DNA of 64,000 bases from Escherichia coli (GCA_021307345.1 CP089930.1:124001-188000), one strand, 5' to 3'. Counted from the first letter of the stretch, positions 32,545 to 42,166 are shown. Made by a program: numbers and translations. The notes: generated by a model not told the origin, from the letters alone.

Positions 32545-35087
32545 GATTTCACCTGCGACGCCGGAACATATTCGCACTGCGCCACCATCTCCACGGGGCC
32601 GTTAAACGCCGTCACCTGCTCCACTGTTCCGTTGTACTTCTCAATTTCCACCAGCGTAGTGTGCGCACTGGTCGCCTGCGCCAGCTGCGAAGTTCCGATG
32701 TCGATGGTCAACACGTTGGGGTTACCGTATTTGCACAGCGCACCAGGCTCGCCGCCTTTATCTGGATCGTACCATGCCCCTTCGTGAATTCGCGCCACGC
32801 CGGGTGCATAGCGGTCAGAAACTACTGCTCCTGCCAACACCTGACCGCGAGCGTTAAACACGCGTACCACATCACCGTTACGAATACCGCGCGCGCTGGC
32901 ATCCTGCGGGTTAATGAACACTGGCTCTTTACCCGCTACCGTATATTGCTGACGCAGCGTTTCCGACTCACATAACTGTGAGTGAAGTCGGAAATCGGGA
33001 TGCACAGATTGCAGATGCAACGGATACTTCTGCGAGCCGGGTCCACCGTGGGAGCGTTCGATTTTCTCAAACCACATCGGATGCCCCTGACAATCGTCAT
33101 AGTTCATGTCGGCGATGGTTTTCGAGTAGATCTCAATCAGGCCACTCGGCGTGCCCAGCGGTTCGAGATCCGGATCTTCGCGGAATGCCTGGTGGCGAAC
33201 GAACATCTGCGGATGGTCAAACTCGACGTACTCTTTGTTATTCCAGAAGTCATCAAACGCGGGCAGATGAACGCCGCGTCCTTTACCCTGTTGTACACCT
33301 TCCTGCCAGATGCGTTTCAGCCAGCCCATTTCGTCCAGCCCTTCGGTAAAGGCTTCTTCGCGATTAAAGCGGCGGCACAGCTCGCGGAAAATATCAAAGT
33401 CGTTGCGCGCCTCGAACTGCGGCGGCACGACCTGTTTCATGGCGATAATGCCACGGTTGGAGTGGTTGCCGTACTGGTCGAGATCGTTACGCTCAAACTG
33501 CGTGGTCGCAGGCAGCACGATGTCGGCAAAGCGGCAGGTTGAGGTCCACTGGTTATCTATGGCGATAACCGTTTCCAGCTTGCGCCAGCCTTCAATAATG
33601 CGGTTGATCTGCTGATGGCGATGGAACGGGTTAGTTCCGGCAAAAATACACATTTTCAGCGGCGGCAGTTTTACCGATTTACCGTTCCAGTTGATCACTT
33701 TCCCCGGTTCGAGGATCGCATCGATAAAACGGGCAATCGGAATGGTGCTGCTATAGCCTTTGTAGTCACTGTTGTCGTGAACAGGCGGAATCGACGTAGA
33801 GCCGGAGAAACCACTCAGAATAACGCCTTTACGCCCCGGCGTGCCTGCGCCGTTATAGTGCCAGCCAAAACCAAAGCCACCACCTGGCAGGCCAATTTGC
33901 CCCAGCATCGCCGCCAGAACGACAATCATCCACGCCCACTGTTCACCGTGCTGCATACGCTGTACGCACCAGCCAGCAATAATTTGCGTTCTGTTCGCCG
34001 CCATCTGCCGCGCCAGCCCACGAATGGTTTCGGCATCAATGCCGGTCAGTTTTTCAGCCCATGCGGCATCTTTCGGCTGACCGTCTTTCTCACCCAGCAG
34101 ATACGGCAGGAACTGCTCAAAACCCACACAGTAGTTAGCGAGGAAGTTTTTGTCGTACAGGTTTTCACTGTACAGCGTATGTGCCAGCGCCAGTTGCAGC
34201 GGCACGTCAGTTTGCGGGTTAACCGCAATGTGCTTCACATGCTCGCGTCCCAGATACTCATGGGTGGATGTAACAACCGGATCGATGCTGATGACCTCAA
34301 TTTCACCGGCGGCGACTTTCGCTTTCAACTGCTCATAATATTCATAAACATCGTGATCCGGGCACCACCAGTTCGCTTGCTGGTTTTTCAGCAAATCGGA
34401 GCCCCACAGCACAATGGTTTTGCTGTTCTGCAATACCAGCGGCCAGGAGGTTTGCTGTTCATACACTTCCATTGAGCCAACTACACGCGGCAGGATCACC
34501 TGCGCAGCACCGGTAGAATAATCTCCGCCCGTACCCACGCTATTGCCATGCAAGGCAATAGCTTTCGCCAGCATCCCCGAAGCGTTATGGAACATCCCCG
34601 TCGATTGCCAACCACTGGCGGTCAGCAAGGCACTCGGCCCGTGAGTTTTCTGTACGCGTTCCAGTTCTTCATAGAACATGTCGAGGGCTTCATCCCAGCT
34701 CACGCGCACAAAACGGTTATCACCGCGCTGGGATGTGTCGCTCAGATGGCGCTTACGCAGCCAGTCCACGCGTACCATCGGATAACGAATACGCGCCGCG
34801 TTGTGTACGTGATCCGGCAATCCGGCGATCATTTTCGACGGATATTTATCCAGTTCGAACGGTTTTGCCGCCACAAAGCGACCATCCTTCACCGTCGCGC
34901 GGATAGCCCCCCAGTGCGATCCGGTCAGAATGCCCTCTTTCGAGGTGACGGCCTCAGTAGCCGCTTGCGCCGCAGTCGCACGGCGCGGCGTTAACAATGA
35001 CGGCCCCAGCATCCCGGCGACGGTTAAGCCGCCGAGCTGCGCCAGAAAACGCCGACGTGATGCCTGAAAGAGATCGTTATTGTTCAT
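32541..35087 (-). CDS. torA: TorA, periplasmic TMAO reductase
   Basis: This 848-residue molybdopterin enzyme of the DMSO reductase family is the terminal reductase of TMAO respiration. It has a twin-arginine signal ([16 protein letters not shown], residues 10-25) cleaved near ATAAQA, and conserved bis-MGD-binding segments. It receives electrons from TorC. It is in torCAD between torC and torD, and its start overlaps the torC stop. Confidence 0.97.
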   Translation of the reverse strand: MNNNDLFQASRRRFLAQLGGLTVAGMLGPSLLTPRRATAAQAATEAVTSKEGILTGSHWGAIRATVKDGRFVAAKPFELDKYPSKMIAGLPDHVHNAARIRYPMVRVDWLRKRHLSDTSQRGDNRFVRVSWDEALDMFYEELERVQKTHGPSALLTASGWQSTGMFHNASGMLAKAIALHGNSVGTGGDYSTGAAQVILPRVVGSMEVYEQQTSWPLVLQNSKTIVLWGSDLLKNQQANWWCPDHDVYEYYEQLKAKVAAGEIEVISIDPVVTSTHEYLGREHVKHIAVNPQTDVPLQLALAHTLYSENLYDKNFLANYCVGFEQFLPYLLGEKDGQPKDAAWAEKLTGIDAETIRGLARQMAANRTQIIAGWCVQRMQHGEQWAWMIVVLAAMLGQIGLPGGGFGFGWHYNGAGTPGRKGVILSGFSGSTSIPPVHDNSDYKGYSSTIPIARFIDAILEPGKVINWNGKSVKLPPLKMCIFAGTNPFHRHQQINRIIEGWRKLETVIAIDNQWTSTCRFADIVLPATTQFERNDLDQYGNHSNRGIIAMKQVVPPQFEARNDFDIFRELCRRFNREEAFTEGLDEMGWLKRIWQEGVQQGKGRGVHLPAFDDFWNNKEYVEFDHPQMFVRHQAFREDPDLEPLGTPSGLIEIYSKTIADMNYDDCQGHPMWFEKIERSHGGPGSQKYPLHLQSVHPDFRLHSQLCESETLRQQYTVAGKEPVFINPQDASARGIRNGDVVRVFNARGQVLAGAVVSDRYAPGVARIHEGAWYDPDKGGEPGALCKYGNPNVLTIDIGTSQLAQATSAHTTLVEIEKYNGTVEQVTAFNGPVEMVAQCEYVPASQVKS

Positions 35088-36259
35088 TATTTTTCTTCCT
35101 TCTTATCGCCGTGAGCCTTACCTGCGGTGTCAGACGCATTCATTTGCAGATATTTCAACAAGGTGCGTTCTTCACGTTTATCGAGGCTGGTAAAGCCAAT
35201 CATGCCGTTGAGCGTGCCGATCCAACCATTAGCGTCAAAGTGGGAGATTTCCGGTGCGCCGTGGCACTGGTTACAGGTGCCGTTGTACAACGAATCCGCA
35301 TAAGCCCAGATAGGTTTGATATCGTTCACCATGTCGCCTTTCTTCATCCACGCGGTGGCCTGTAACTTGCTCCACTCGGTATTGGTGTCGGCAACGGTGG
35401 TTTTCTCCAGCGTTTTCACCTGCTGCTGCACATCACCACGAATCGAGGCAACAAAGATGCGTTTGCCTGGGAACTGGGTGAGTACACGCTGACGTCCGGC
35501 GCTTTCTGTCCAGCCGGTAATCTCAATTTGCAGCCAGTCGCCGTCACGTTTAAGGACTTTCACTTCCGAAGCAGGCAGCAGTGAACCAGACGCTTCTTTA
35601 TCGCCTTTCGCCGCATAAATCGGCTTGATATCAATGGAGTACAGCGTGTCACCACTGTCATTAGCACTGGCGCGCAACTCGTCGAACTGCTTACGGAAGC
35701 CGCTACTCATATCCGGTAACTGGTGGGCAATACCTTTATGACAGTCGATGCAGGATTGATTATCTTTCGCTGCCACCTTCATCTGACGTGCCGCTTCCGG
35801 ATGCTGCTTCGCATGATCCATCGCATCGTAGTTATGGCAGGAGCGGCAGGTTGCCGAGTTGTTTTCTTTCATTCGCGCCCATTCACGCTCGGCAAGTTCC
35901 GCGCGTTTAGCTTCGAATTTTTCAGGTGTATCAATGGAGTGGGCAATAAAGGTCTGGTAGATATCGTTGCTCGCTTCCAGTTTGCGCTTCACCATGCCTG
36001 GAATATCCGGCGGGATATGACAGTCATGGCATTCAGCTCGCACGCCGGAGGCGTTCTGGAAATGCACCGACTGTTTATATTCTTCATACACCGGTTGCAT
36101 ACTGTGGCAACTGACACAAAATTCGGTTGTGCTGGTGACTTTGATCCCAACGTGTGGCAATACAATCAGCGCAATGCCAATCACAATCCCAATAGCGACC
36201 AGCGCCAGTACCGACCAACGAGCACTGGGTCGGCGTAGCGCGTTCCAGAGTTTCCGCAT
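35087..36259 (-). CDS. torC: TorC, membrane-anchored pentahaem c-type cytochrome
   Basis: This 390-residue NapC/NirT-type quinol dehydrogenase passes electrons from menaquinol to TorA. It has one N-terminal membrane anchor (residues 15-38) and five haem-binding CxxCH motifs: CVSCH, CHDCH, CRSCH, CIDCH and, in the C-terminal domain, CNQCH. Apo-TorC is known to bind TorS and dampen signalling. The ATG at 36259 is the family start; the extension to 36307 is not. Confidence 0.96.
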   Translation of the reverse strand: MRKLWNALRRPSARWSVLALVAIGIVIGIALIVLPHVGIKVTSTTEFCVSCHSMQPVYEEYKQSVHFQNASGVRAECHDCHIPPDIPGMVKRKLEASNDIYQTFIAHSIDTPEKFEAKRAELAEREWARMKENNSATCRSCHNYDAMDHAKQHPEAARQMKVAAKDNQSCIDCHKGIAHQLPDMSSGFRKQFDELRASANDSGDTLYSIDIKPIYAAKGDKEASGSLLPASEVKVLKRDGDWLQIEITGWTESAGRQRVLTQFPGKRIFVASIRGDVQQQVKTLEKTTVADTNTEWSKLQATAWMKKGDMVNDIKPIWAYADSLYNGTCNQCHGAPEISHFDANGWIGTLNGMIGFTSLDKREERTLLKYLQMNASDTAGKAHGDKKEEK

Positions 36260-36307
36260 AATAGCCCCTGTAAAATTATGGTTTAGTGAAGCGATCTTAA
36301 TGAGCAA

Positions 36308-36370
36308 ATATGAACAGCGGCACTGGTCAGGATGAACGGCTTACGGCAGAATATGAACAGATATGAACAG
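36308..36370. promoter_or_regulatory. Four TorR-binding tor boxes
   Basis: Decamers of the type ATATGAACAG lie at 36308-36317, 36330-36339 (GGATGAACGG, degenerate), 36351-36360 and 36361-36370. On the minus strand they read CTGTTCATAT, the known tor box. They lie between torC and torR and mediate TorR activation of torCAD and autoregulation of torR. Confidence 0.92.
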
Positions 36371-36388
36371 AATGAGTAAAACCCTCTG

Positions 36389-37081
36389 ATGCCACATCAC
36401 ATTGTTATTGTTGAAGATGAGCCAGTTACCCAGGCACGATTACAATCCTACTTCACTCAGGAGGGGTATACCGTTTCCGTTACGGCGAGCGGTGCCGGGC
36501 TGCGGGAAATTATGCAGAATCAGCCGGTAGATATAATTCTGCTGGATATCAACTTACCCGATGAAAATGGCCTGATGTTAACCCGCGCCCTGCGGGAACG
36601 TTCGACGGTGGGGATTATTCTGGTTACCGGACGCAGCGATCGAATTGACCGTATTGTTGGGCTGGAAATGGGCGCAGACGATTACGTCACCAAACCGCTG
36701 GAACTGCGCGAACTGGTAGTACGGGTAAAAAATCTGCTCTGGCGAATCGACCTCGCGCGACAAGCTCAACCGCACACTCAGGACAACTGCTATCGCTTTG
36801 CGGGTTATTGCCTGAATGTGTCGCGCCATACGCTGGAGCGGGATGGCGAGCCGATTAAACTGACCCGCGCAGAGTATGAAATGTTGGTGGCATTTGTGAC
36901 GAATCCGGGCGAAATTCTCAGCCGTGAACGTCTGCTGCGTATGCTTTCTGCGCGTCGGGTGGAAAACCCTGACCTGCGCACCGTCGATGTGTTAATTCGT
37001 CGTTTACGCCATAAACTCAGCGCGGATTTACTGGTGACGCAACATGGCGAAGGTTATTTCTTAGCCGCTGATGTGTGCTGA
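36389..37081 (+). CDS. torR: TorR, OmpR-family response regulator
   Basis: This 230-residue regulator has a receiver domain with the phosphoacceptor aspartate in IILLDINLPDENG (about residue 53), lysine in VTKPLE, and a C-terminal winged helix (TRAEYEMLVAFVTNPGEILS). It activates torCAD when phosphorylated by TorS. It converges with torT, and the coding regions overlap by 28 bp. Confidence 0.97.
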   Translation: MPHHIVIVEDEPVTQARLQSYFTQEGYTVSVTASGAGLREIMQNQPVDIILLDINLPDENGLMLTRALRERSTVGIILVTGRSDRIDRIVGLEMGADDYVTKPLELRELVVRVKNLLWRIDLARQAQPHTQDNCYRFAGYCLNVSRHTLERDGEPIKLTRAEYEMLVAFVTNPGEILSRERLLRMLSARRVENPDLRTVDVLIRRLRHKLSADLLVTQHGEGYFLAADVC

Positions 37082-38082
37082 TAAAAATAGACCGGACGAA
37101 ATCCCCCTGGCGACAGCGAGCGGCGGATATGTTCACGGTCGGCATTTTTCGGCGTCAGAACTAAAATCGGTGGGCTGACATTATCAGACACCGATTCTCC
37201 CTGTAATTGCCTGATGGCCTGCTCAACTGCCAGTTCCCCCTGCCAGACCATTTGATCGCTGGCAGCCATAATCACTCTTCCCCGCTTCAGCCCGCGATAC
37301 ACCTGATGTGAAAGATAAAACGACACCACGGTAAGCGGCGTTTTCAGGTTACGCCCTTCACCCATTGCCGCCTCTGCCGCAATGGCCGTTCCGGCAACGA
37401 CGTCGATTTCTGGATGGCGCTCCAGCATCTCCTGCAACAGGTTACGCTGGATTTCAATATCGTTGTCACCGAGCGCAATATCGACAATACGCACCGGGCT
37501 TCCGGCAATGGCTGCTCGAAAACCCTCAACCATCTCCTTACTGCCCCCAGCGTTATCGGGGCCGGGCATCAACAGCACGTTCAGTGGTTTACCGTGCGCC
37601 CATTGCACCAGATATCGCCCTGGTTGATAGCCCATCTGAAACCAGGGCACACCAACGCGGCTTTTCACCTGGGGAGCATCAATAGCATTTACCAGTTCGA
37701 TCACCGACAGACTTGCTACCTGCTTTTGCAGATCGGGAAATGACGTCGTGCTACTACCGAGCAAAATGGCCTCTGCGCCCCACTCTTTACACTGGTCGAT
37801 TTGTGCTTGCTGGGTAGCCAACTGGCTGTAGCCGCCTGCCTCCAGCACTTTTAAATCCACACCGTAGCGGCGGGCAGCCTCCTGCATTCCATAGTTCAAC
37901 GATAACCAGTATGAATCTTTCAGGCTGGGATAAAGCGCGCACAGTTTCCATACGCGTTTGGCTTTAAGCGGCATAGAGGCTTGCACCGTGAAATGCTGCG
38001 CATCATGCCAGCGCAACAGGTTATCAGCCGAAAATGCCGATAACATGAAAAGGGAAAGAAGTAAAAATAGCAGTACGCGCAT
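37054..38082 (-). CDS. torT: TorT, periplasmic TMAO-binding partner of TorS
   Basis: This 342-residue periplasmic-binding-protein-like factor binds TMAO and docks on the TorS sensor domain. It has a signal peptide ending at SAFSA and a two-lobe sugar-binding-protein fold. In strains without prophage its start lies close to and divergent from torS; here 5.7 kb of prophage separates them. Its own upstream sequence is kept for 61 bp to the att core. Confidence 0.96.
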   Translation of the reverse strand: MRVLLFLLLSLFMLSAFSADNLLRWHDAQHFTVQASMPLKAKRVWKLCALYPSLKDSYWLSLNYGMQEAARRYGVDLKVLEAGGYSQLATQQAQIDQCKEWGAEAILLGSSTTSFPDLQKQVASLSVIELVNAIDAPQVKSRVGVPWFQMGYQPGRYLVQWAHGKPLNVLLMPGPDNAGGSKEMVEGFRAAIAGSPVRIVDIALGDNDIEIQRNLLQEMLERHPEIDVVAGTAIAAEAAMGEGRNLKTPLTVVSFYLSHQVYRGLKRGRVIMAASDQMVWQGELAVEQAIRQLQGESVSDNVSPPILVLTPKNADREHIRRSLSPGGFRPVYFYQHTSAAKK

Positions 38083-38143
38083 GATAGCCTCATCAATAAT
38101 AAGGCTTTATGCTAGATGCATTCCGCTTTGCGACTCAACCTTT

Positions 38144-38150
38144 TTCACCT
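38144..38150. other. attR core of the HK022-type prophage
   Basis: TTCACCT (AGGTGAA on the other strand) is the HK022 common core. Host sequence from torT lies on its left and phage P-arm sequence on its right. The matching core is at 43760-43766. Confidence 0.88.
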
Positions 38151-38630
38151 AAAGGATGACAAAATCATATAAATTATTTAAAAATCATATGCTTATAAGT
38201 ATTTACGGTTAAATAACAGACTACAAAATGCGACAAAACACAACATATGCAGTCACTATGAATCAACTACTTAGATGGCATTAGTGACCTACAACAGAGC
38301 ATTAGCGCAAGGTGATTTTTTGTCCTCTTGCGCTAATTTTTTGTCAACGCATTGGGTTAGCTGAATTTACAACCATGCTCAGTATCTCGATAAGCGCAGA
38401 GAAATGATGCAGTGGTGGGTGGACTAGCTTAATGGGAAGATTAACCTTTAGTGAGTAATGCAACGAACAAAAAGTTCGCTATTGCAATATCAAAAAACAC
38501 TTTAGTTATAACTATGAAAATAACCAAACTCATAATGTTGGGTTATCAATAGATTCCCCAACACTATATATAATATGTTTAATTATTATTAAATAACTCC
38601 GTCACATCGCTATAATAGCGACAGAAGAAA
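38151..38630. other. P arm of attR and adjacent phage noncoding DNA
   Basis: The segment from 38250 on reads like the lambda attP P-arm: CAGTCACTAT (38250-38259) is a P1-type Int arm site, followed by the conserved stretch up to the hairpin at 38301-38343. From 38344 to 38630 the sequence is AT-rich with no supported gene. Confidence 0.8.
38301..38343 (-). terminator. tI/sib-like phage hairpin
   Basis: An 11-bp perfect stem (attagcgcaag/cttgcgctaat) has a 15-nt loop and a following T-run. It matches the lambda tI terminator in the sib region, which ends int transcripts from the pI promoter in the circular phage. Strand is uncertain because both sides carry T or A tracts; in the prophage it is separated from int. 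Confidence 0.7.
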
Positions 38631-39230
38631 TTATAATTTTCGCTCCCACCTAACACCCTCACGGATGAGTCTCAATGGTATTCCAGCATAAGATGATGAT
38701 GGTCTTGATAGTTTTTTACCAACTAATGACTTAGTGCCAATAATACACCCATATGGTATTACAGAACCTTTGTTTATTGTGACACCTTCACCAACCCACA
38801 CATGGTCTGAGATAACAATATCTTTTGCGTGATTTATCCTCTCTCCACTTTCAATATCAATAATAGGATGCTCATCTGAAGTTCTAATATAAATAGAACT
38901 AGAGAACATGCAATCGTCACCAATTGTAATTGATTTACCTTCCATTGCGAAGAAATGCACACCAGCGGTGGTCGTCCCGCTTCCAATAATTAACTTTGAA
39001 CTGTTTTGCCGAATATCAATACAGCCTCTTATATTGCTCTTTTTTTTAATATGTAAGGTATTATTCTCACCAATGATGTTTATTCTTAAATTTCTAAGAA
39101 TTACACCTTCATCTATTGTAATTTTATGCCCGCTACCCTGCACATTAACTTTAACACTTTTGTCAATGAGTACTGATGGATGTACATTTATTTCATTACC
39201 ACTTTCAAATTCACTGAATATATTTTCCAT
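38631..39230 (-). CDS. Left-handed beta-helix (hexapeptide) acyltransferase, candidate phage cargo gene
   Basis: I do not recognise a specific gene. The 199-residue product shows the isoleucine/valine-rich hexapeptide pattern of trimeric acetyltransferases (ITIGDDCMFSSSIYIRTSDEH, then IVISDHVWVGEGVTINKGS) with a histidine in the DEHP segment that may be catalytic. It resembles O-antigen or polysaccharide O-acetyltransferases. Base composition is clearly more AT-rich than the backbone. It lies downstream of the tail-fibre gene and before attR, the usual site of lysogenic-conversion genes. It is not the K1-specific NeuO, since it lacks the heptad repeats. Confidence 0.75.
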   Translation of the reverse strand: MENIFSEFESGNEINVHPSVLIDKSVKVNVQGSGHKITIDEGVILRNLRINIIGENNTLHIKKKSNIRGCIDIRQNSSKLIIGSGTTTAGVHFFAMEGKSITIGDDCMFSSSIYIRTSDEHPIIDIESGERINHAKDIVISDHVWVGEGVTINKGSVIPYGCIIGTKSLVGKKLSRPSSSYAGIPLRLIREGVRWERKL

Positions 39231-39330
39231 AAAAATATTATCCGCATTACATAAACAGTCATACCAATCGATACAATCTATCTCTGGTAGTATAAACGAC
39301 CTTCCAATTCCATGGAAGATCCATTACACG

Positions 39331-40019
39331 TTATAGGTTTTCGAGTTTGTTCAATCTTTGCTCTAACCCCTCTATCCTTGAAAATGCAACATCTATAGCC
39401 TTTGTAACAAACGGTATAACCTGTTCGTAGGCAATTGTTTTTACATCGCATCCATTGTTTACTAGATGATCTTGATATATACCACAGTCAATTCCAAGTC
39501 GATCAAGTAATTCTTTAACTTGCTGTGCAAGATACCCGGCATGTTCTCTTTTCCTTTTTCTACTGCCATCTTTTTCATGTTGATGAATTCTAGTTTCAAA
39601 AATCGGATTGCCATTAGAATCATCACCAATTTTTACATTGTATTCTTCTATATAATCATCACGAAAATCCCACTTATAAAAATATGGGATTATTCCACGG
39701 ACGAATGATACAGCAAGTTCTCCGTCTATTATTCGTTTATCTGCTTTATCACGCTCATCAGACCGAGTTTGCACCGTACCATATACATAAACTGTCTGAG
39801 AAGAATTTCCTAACTGAATCTCATGATCTCCACCAACTCTGGCACGGTAGCCTAAAGCTACACAATTTAATTTCTCTTTTGCAGGTGTCCCATCAATCAA
39901 AAACCTACCAGCTTGATGTCCAAGATATACTAATTGGGTTCCAGTAGTCTCACTATCTCCTGACGCTGCACCAACAAAAACATTATCACTTCCTGTTGTT
40001 AAATTAAAGCCGGAAGCCC
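39331..40019 (-). pseudogene. Tail fibre/spike C-terminal fragment with S74 intramolecular chaperone domain
   Basis: The frame is open from the IS1 edge at 40019 to the stop at 39331. The upstream part reads like tail-fibre repeats (GSDNVFVGAASGDSE). The later part contains the peptidase S74 chaperone domain: TRSDERDKADKRI, where the Ser-Asp pair is the self-cleavage site, then EHAGYLAQQVKELL, and a C-terminal coiled segment. About 229 codons remain; the N-terminal fibre is lost at the IS1 junction. A TTG at 39900 gives an apparent ORF but is internal. Confidence 0.82.
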
Positions 40020-40034
40020 GGTAATGACTCTAAC

Positions 40035-40538
40035 TTATTGATAGTGTTTTATGTTCAGATAATGCCCGATGACTTTGTCATGCAGCTCCACCGATTTTGA
40101 AAACGACAGCGACTTCCGTCCCAGCCGTGCCAGGTGCTGCCTCAGATTCAGGTTATGCCGCTCAATTCGCTGCGTATATCGCTTGCTGATTACGTGCAGC
40201 TTTCCCTTCAGGCGGGATTCATACAGCGGCCAGCCATCCGTCATCCATATCACCACGTCAAAGGGTGACAGCAGGCTCATAAGACGCCCCAGCGTCGCCA
40301 TAGTGCGTTCACCGAATACGTGCGCAACAACTGTCTTCCGGAGCCTGTCATACGCGTAAAACAGCCAGCGCTGGCGCGATTTAGCCCCGACATAGCCCCA
40401 CTGTTCGTCCATTTCCGCGCAGACGATGACGTCACTGCCCGGCTGTATGCGCGAGGTTACCGACTGCGGCCTGAGTTTTTTAAGTGACGTAAAATCGTGT
40501 TGAGGCCAACGCCCATAATGCGGGCAGTTGCCCGGCAT
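40035..40538 (-). CDS. insB: IS1 InsB transposase domain
   Basis: This 167-residue ORF encodes the catalytic DDE part of IS1 transposase ([16 protein letters not shown], then [12 protein letters not shown]). It is normally expressed as an InsAB' fusion by -1 frameshifting at an A6C run, seen here as gtttttt at 40475-40481 on the plus strand. It is intact. Confidence 0.95.
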
Positions 40539-40732
40539 CCAACGCCATTCATGGCCATATCAATGATTTTCTGGTGCGTACCGGGTTGAGAAGCGGTGTA
40601 AGTGAACTGCAGTTGCCATGTTTTACGGCAGTGAGAGCAGAGATAGCGCTGATGTCCGGCGGTGCTTTTGCCGTTACGCACCACCCCGTCAGTAGCTGAA
40701 CAGGAGGGACAGCTGATAGAAACAGAAGCCAC
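40457..40732 (-). CDS. insA: IS1 InsA, DNA-binding regulator
   Basis: This 91-residue protein has an N-terminal zinc finger ([10 protein letters not shown] and LCSHCRKTW) and a helix-turn-helix near the C-terminus ([22 protein letters not shown]). It binds IS1 ends, represses transposition and forms the N-terminal half of the frameshifted transposase. It is intact. Confidence 0.95.
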
Positions 40733-40787
40733 TGGAGCACCTCAAAAACACCATCATACACTAAATCAGTAAGTTGGCAGCATCACC

Positions 40788-40967
40788 TGCAATCTGCACA
40801 AGCATTGCAGTAGCCTGGAAGATTATCGGCGAATTATCAGTGATGGTCGTCGTGAATTCCTTGCGTCCGGGAAAGGCAAAGCGCTGGTTCGTATGGGATT
40901 GGTTGAAATGAAATCTGACCCGGTTGTGTTCTGGTTTGAAAAATATCAAGAAGGGGCTACGGCATGA
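40788..40967 (+). pseudogene. 3' end of a phage early-region gene cut by IS1
   Basis: An open frame runs from the IS1 edge to TGA at 40965-40967; its last residues read LVRMGLVEMKSDPVVFWFEK and then YQEGATA. No start codon is left. The stop overlaps the ATG of the next gene (ATGA), so it belonged to the same early operon. Function is unknown. Confidence 0.65.
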
Positions 40968-41596
40968 CCACTATTACCAAAGAGCGACTGCTGACAATCA
41001 AGCAGTGGCGCGAAACATACGGACCTGGTAGCAACGTTGTCCTTCCAGCAGAAGAAGCGGAGGAACTGGCACGAATTGCACAGGCATCGCTGGAAGCAGA
41101 GCCAGTGGCGTGGAAGACAACTTTCACGCAAATTGGCCATGAATGTAATACGTACACCGTTACGTATTTTGACAAAGCAGAAGCTGAGCGGTGGGTACAT
41201 ATTCATAATATAACAGGTGAGTTTCGTGCTGAAGTGGTGCCACTTTATACAGCCCCACCAGTGTCAATTGTGCAATTGCCGTTTGAGCAATGGCTGGAAC
41301 AGCAGCGCGAAAAAATCGAGGTTGATTGCGGATGCGTGAGCACTGAAACGCTCATGCACTGGATGAGGGTGGCGTATGAGGCGGGCAACTATCCGGTAAT
41401 TCCGGATGGTTGGATAAGCTGTAGTGAACGAATGCCGGATAATAATCACGACGTACTTTTCTTCGATGTGTGGGGTTATATCCGGATTGGCTGGTTCAGT
41501 GCGGACGATCGTTCGTGGTTTACGTCGGATGATGGGTGCTGCATGGAGGTAACCCACTGGATGCCGCTACCAGAACCGCCACAGGAGGCGAAATGA
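40964..41596 (+). CDS. Phage protein with C-terminal DUF551 domain
   Basis: This 210-residue lambdoid early-region protein has a C-terminal part (from about residue 145: DGWISCSERMPDNNHDVLFF to VTHWMPLPEPP) that is a typical DUF551 domain, common in phage left-operon genes of unknown function. It begins at an ATG overlapping the previous stop, and its own stop overlaps the next start. Confidence 0.8.
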   Translation: MTTITKERLLTIKQWRETYGPGSNVVLPAEEAEELARIAQASLEAEPVAWKTTFTQIGHECNTYTVTYFDKAEAERWVHIHNITGEFRAEVVPLYTAPPVSIVQLPFEQWLEQQREKIEVDCGCVSTETLMHWMRVAYEAGNYPVIPDGWISCSERMPDNNHDVLFFDVWGYIRIGWFSADDRSWFTSDDGCCMEVTHWMPLPEPPQEAK

Positions 41597-41853
41597 TGGA
41601 TGTAAAAGAGAAGGTTTTGCAGGTGATGCATTCCCGGGCTGCCCTGCAAGATAAAGCTCTCGGCGGGGAATATCCATTCAGGATGGCAACCTGGAATCTG
41701 CGGTTGGCAATGGAAAAGGAATTTCCTGATGAAGAATGGCGTTCAGCAGATTTGCGCAAAATTCTTATGGAGATGGCTAAAGACGGAACAGTATCCAAAG
41801 ATACCCATGCCAGCCGGATTGGTCAGGCGGTATGGAGACTGGAGGTGCGGTAA
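41593..41853 (+). CDS. Small phage early-region protein
   Basis: The product is 86 residues from ATG 41593 (a second ATG at 41596 is equally possible) and is charged, with a central HTH-like helical segment (WRSADLRKILMEMAKDGTVS). I do not recognise it. It is translationally coupled on both sides in the early operon. Confidence 0.7.
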   Translation: MMDVKEKVLQVMHSRAALQDKALGGEYPFRMATWNLRLAMEKEFPDEEWRSADLRKILMEMAKDGTVSKDTHASRIGQAVWRLEVR

Positions 41854-42137
41854 TGGCTAACCTGCAACTTGCCGTCAAAGGTGAATACTTCGATGCCATG
41901 ATTCGCGGGGAGAAAACGGAAGAGTATCGCCTGTGTAATGACTACTGGAATAAGCGAATTATGTTCCGGGAGTATGACCGCCTGATTATCACAAAGGGAT
42001 ATCCGAAGCGCGACGACTCCAGTCGCAGAATTGATGTTCCGTATGGAGGATATGAAGTGAAAACAATCACACATCCGCACTTCGGCGATAAACCGGTAAA
42101 GGTGTTCGCTATAAAGGTAAATATCAGCACTGAATAA
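41853..42137 (+). CDS. Phage ASCH-domain-like protein
   Basis: This 94-residue protein starts at an ATG sharing one base with the previous TAA. The segment LAVKGEYFDAMIRGEKTEEYR is the classic opening of ASCH domains (PUA-like fold, proposed RNA binding), followed by IMFREYDRLIITKGYP. ASCH proteins are common in lambdoid left operons, but the function is not established. Confidence 0.75.
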   Translation: MANLQLAVKGEYFDAMIRGEKTEEYRLCNDYWNKRIMFREYDRLIITKGYPKRDDSSRRIDVPYGGYEVKTITHPHFGDKPVKVFAIKVNISTE

Positions 42138-42139
42138 CA

Positions 42140-42166
42140 ATCCTCGCACTCGCGGGGATTTCTTTT
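42140..42166 (+). terminator. Early-operon terminator
   Basis: An 8-bp stem atcctcgc/gcggggat (one G-T pair) with a 4-nt loop is followed by TTCTTTT, directly after the ASCH gene. Confidence 0.65.

Larger units (their letters stand above)
40020..40787 (-). mobile_element. IS1 insertion sequence, 768 bp
   Basis: A complete IS1 lies between the terminal inverted repeats (ggtaatgactctaactta at the left; ggtgatgctgccaacttac read on the minus strand at the right). Length is exactly 768 bp. Flanking bases differ (cggaagccc on the left, tgcaatctg on the right), so there is no target duplication, and the copy sits at a deletion junction. Confidence 0.96.

Noticed and set aside
38631-39230. Identification of the acyltransferase as NeuO (K1 capsule O-acetyltransferase)
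   Set aside because: NeuO carries characteristic N-terminal heptad repeats, none is present here, and the sequence does not otherwise match what I know of it.
39331-39900. A complete 189-residue gene starting at TTG 39900
   Set aside because: The same frame continues open upstream to the IS1 edge with fibre-like repeats, so the TTG is internal to a truncated gene.
40011-40796. IS1 as a simple transposition insertion into a phage gene
   Set aside because: The two flanks do not share an 8- or 9-bp duplication, and the genes on each side are different phage regions, so a deletion junction fits better.
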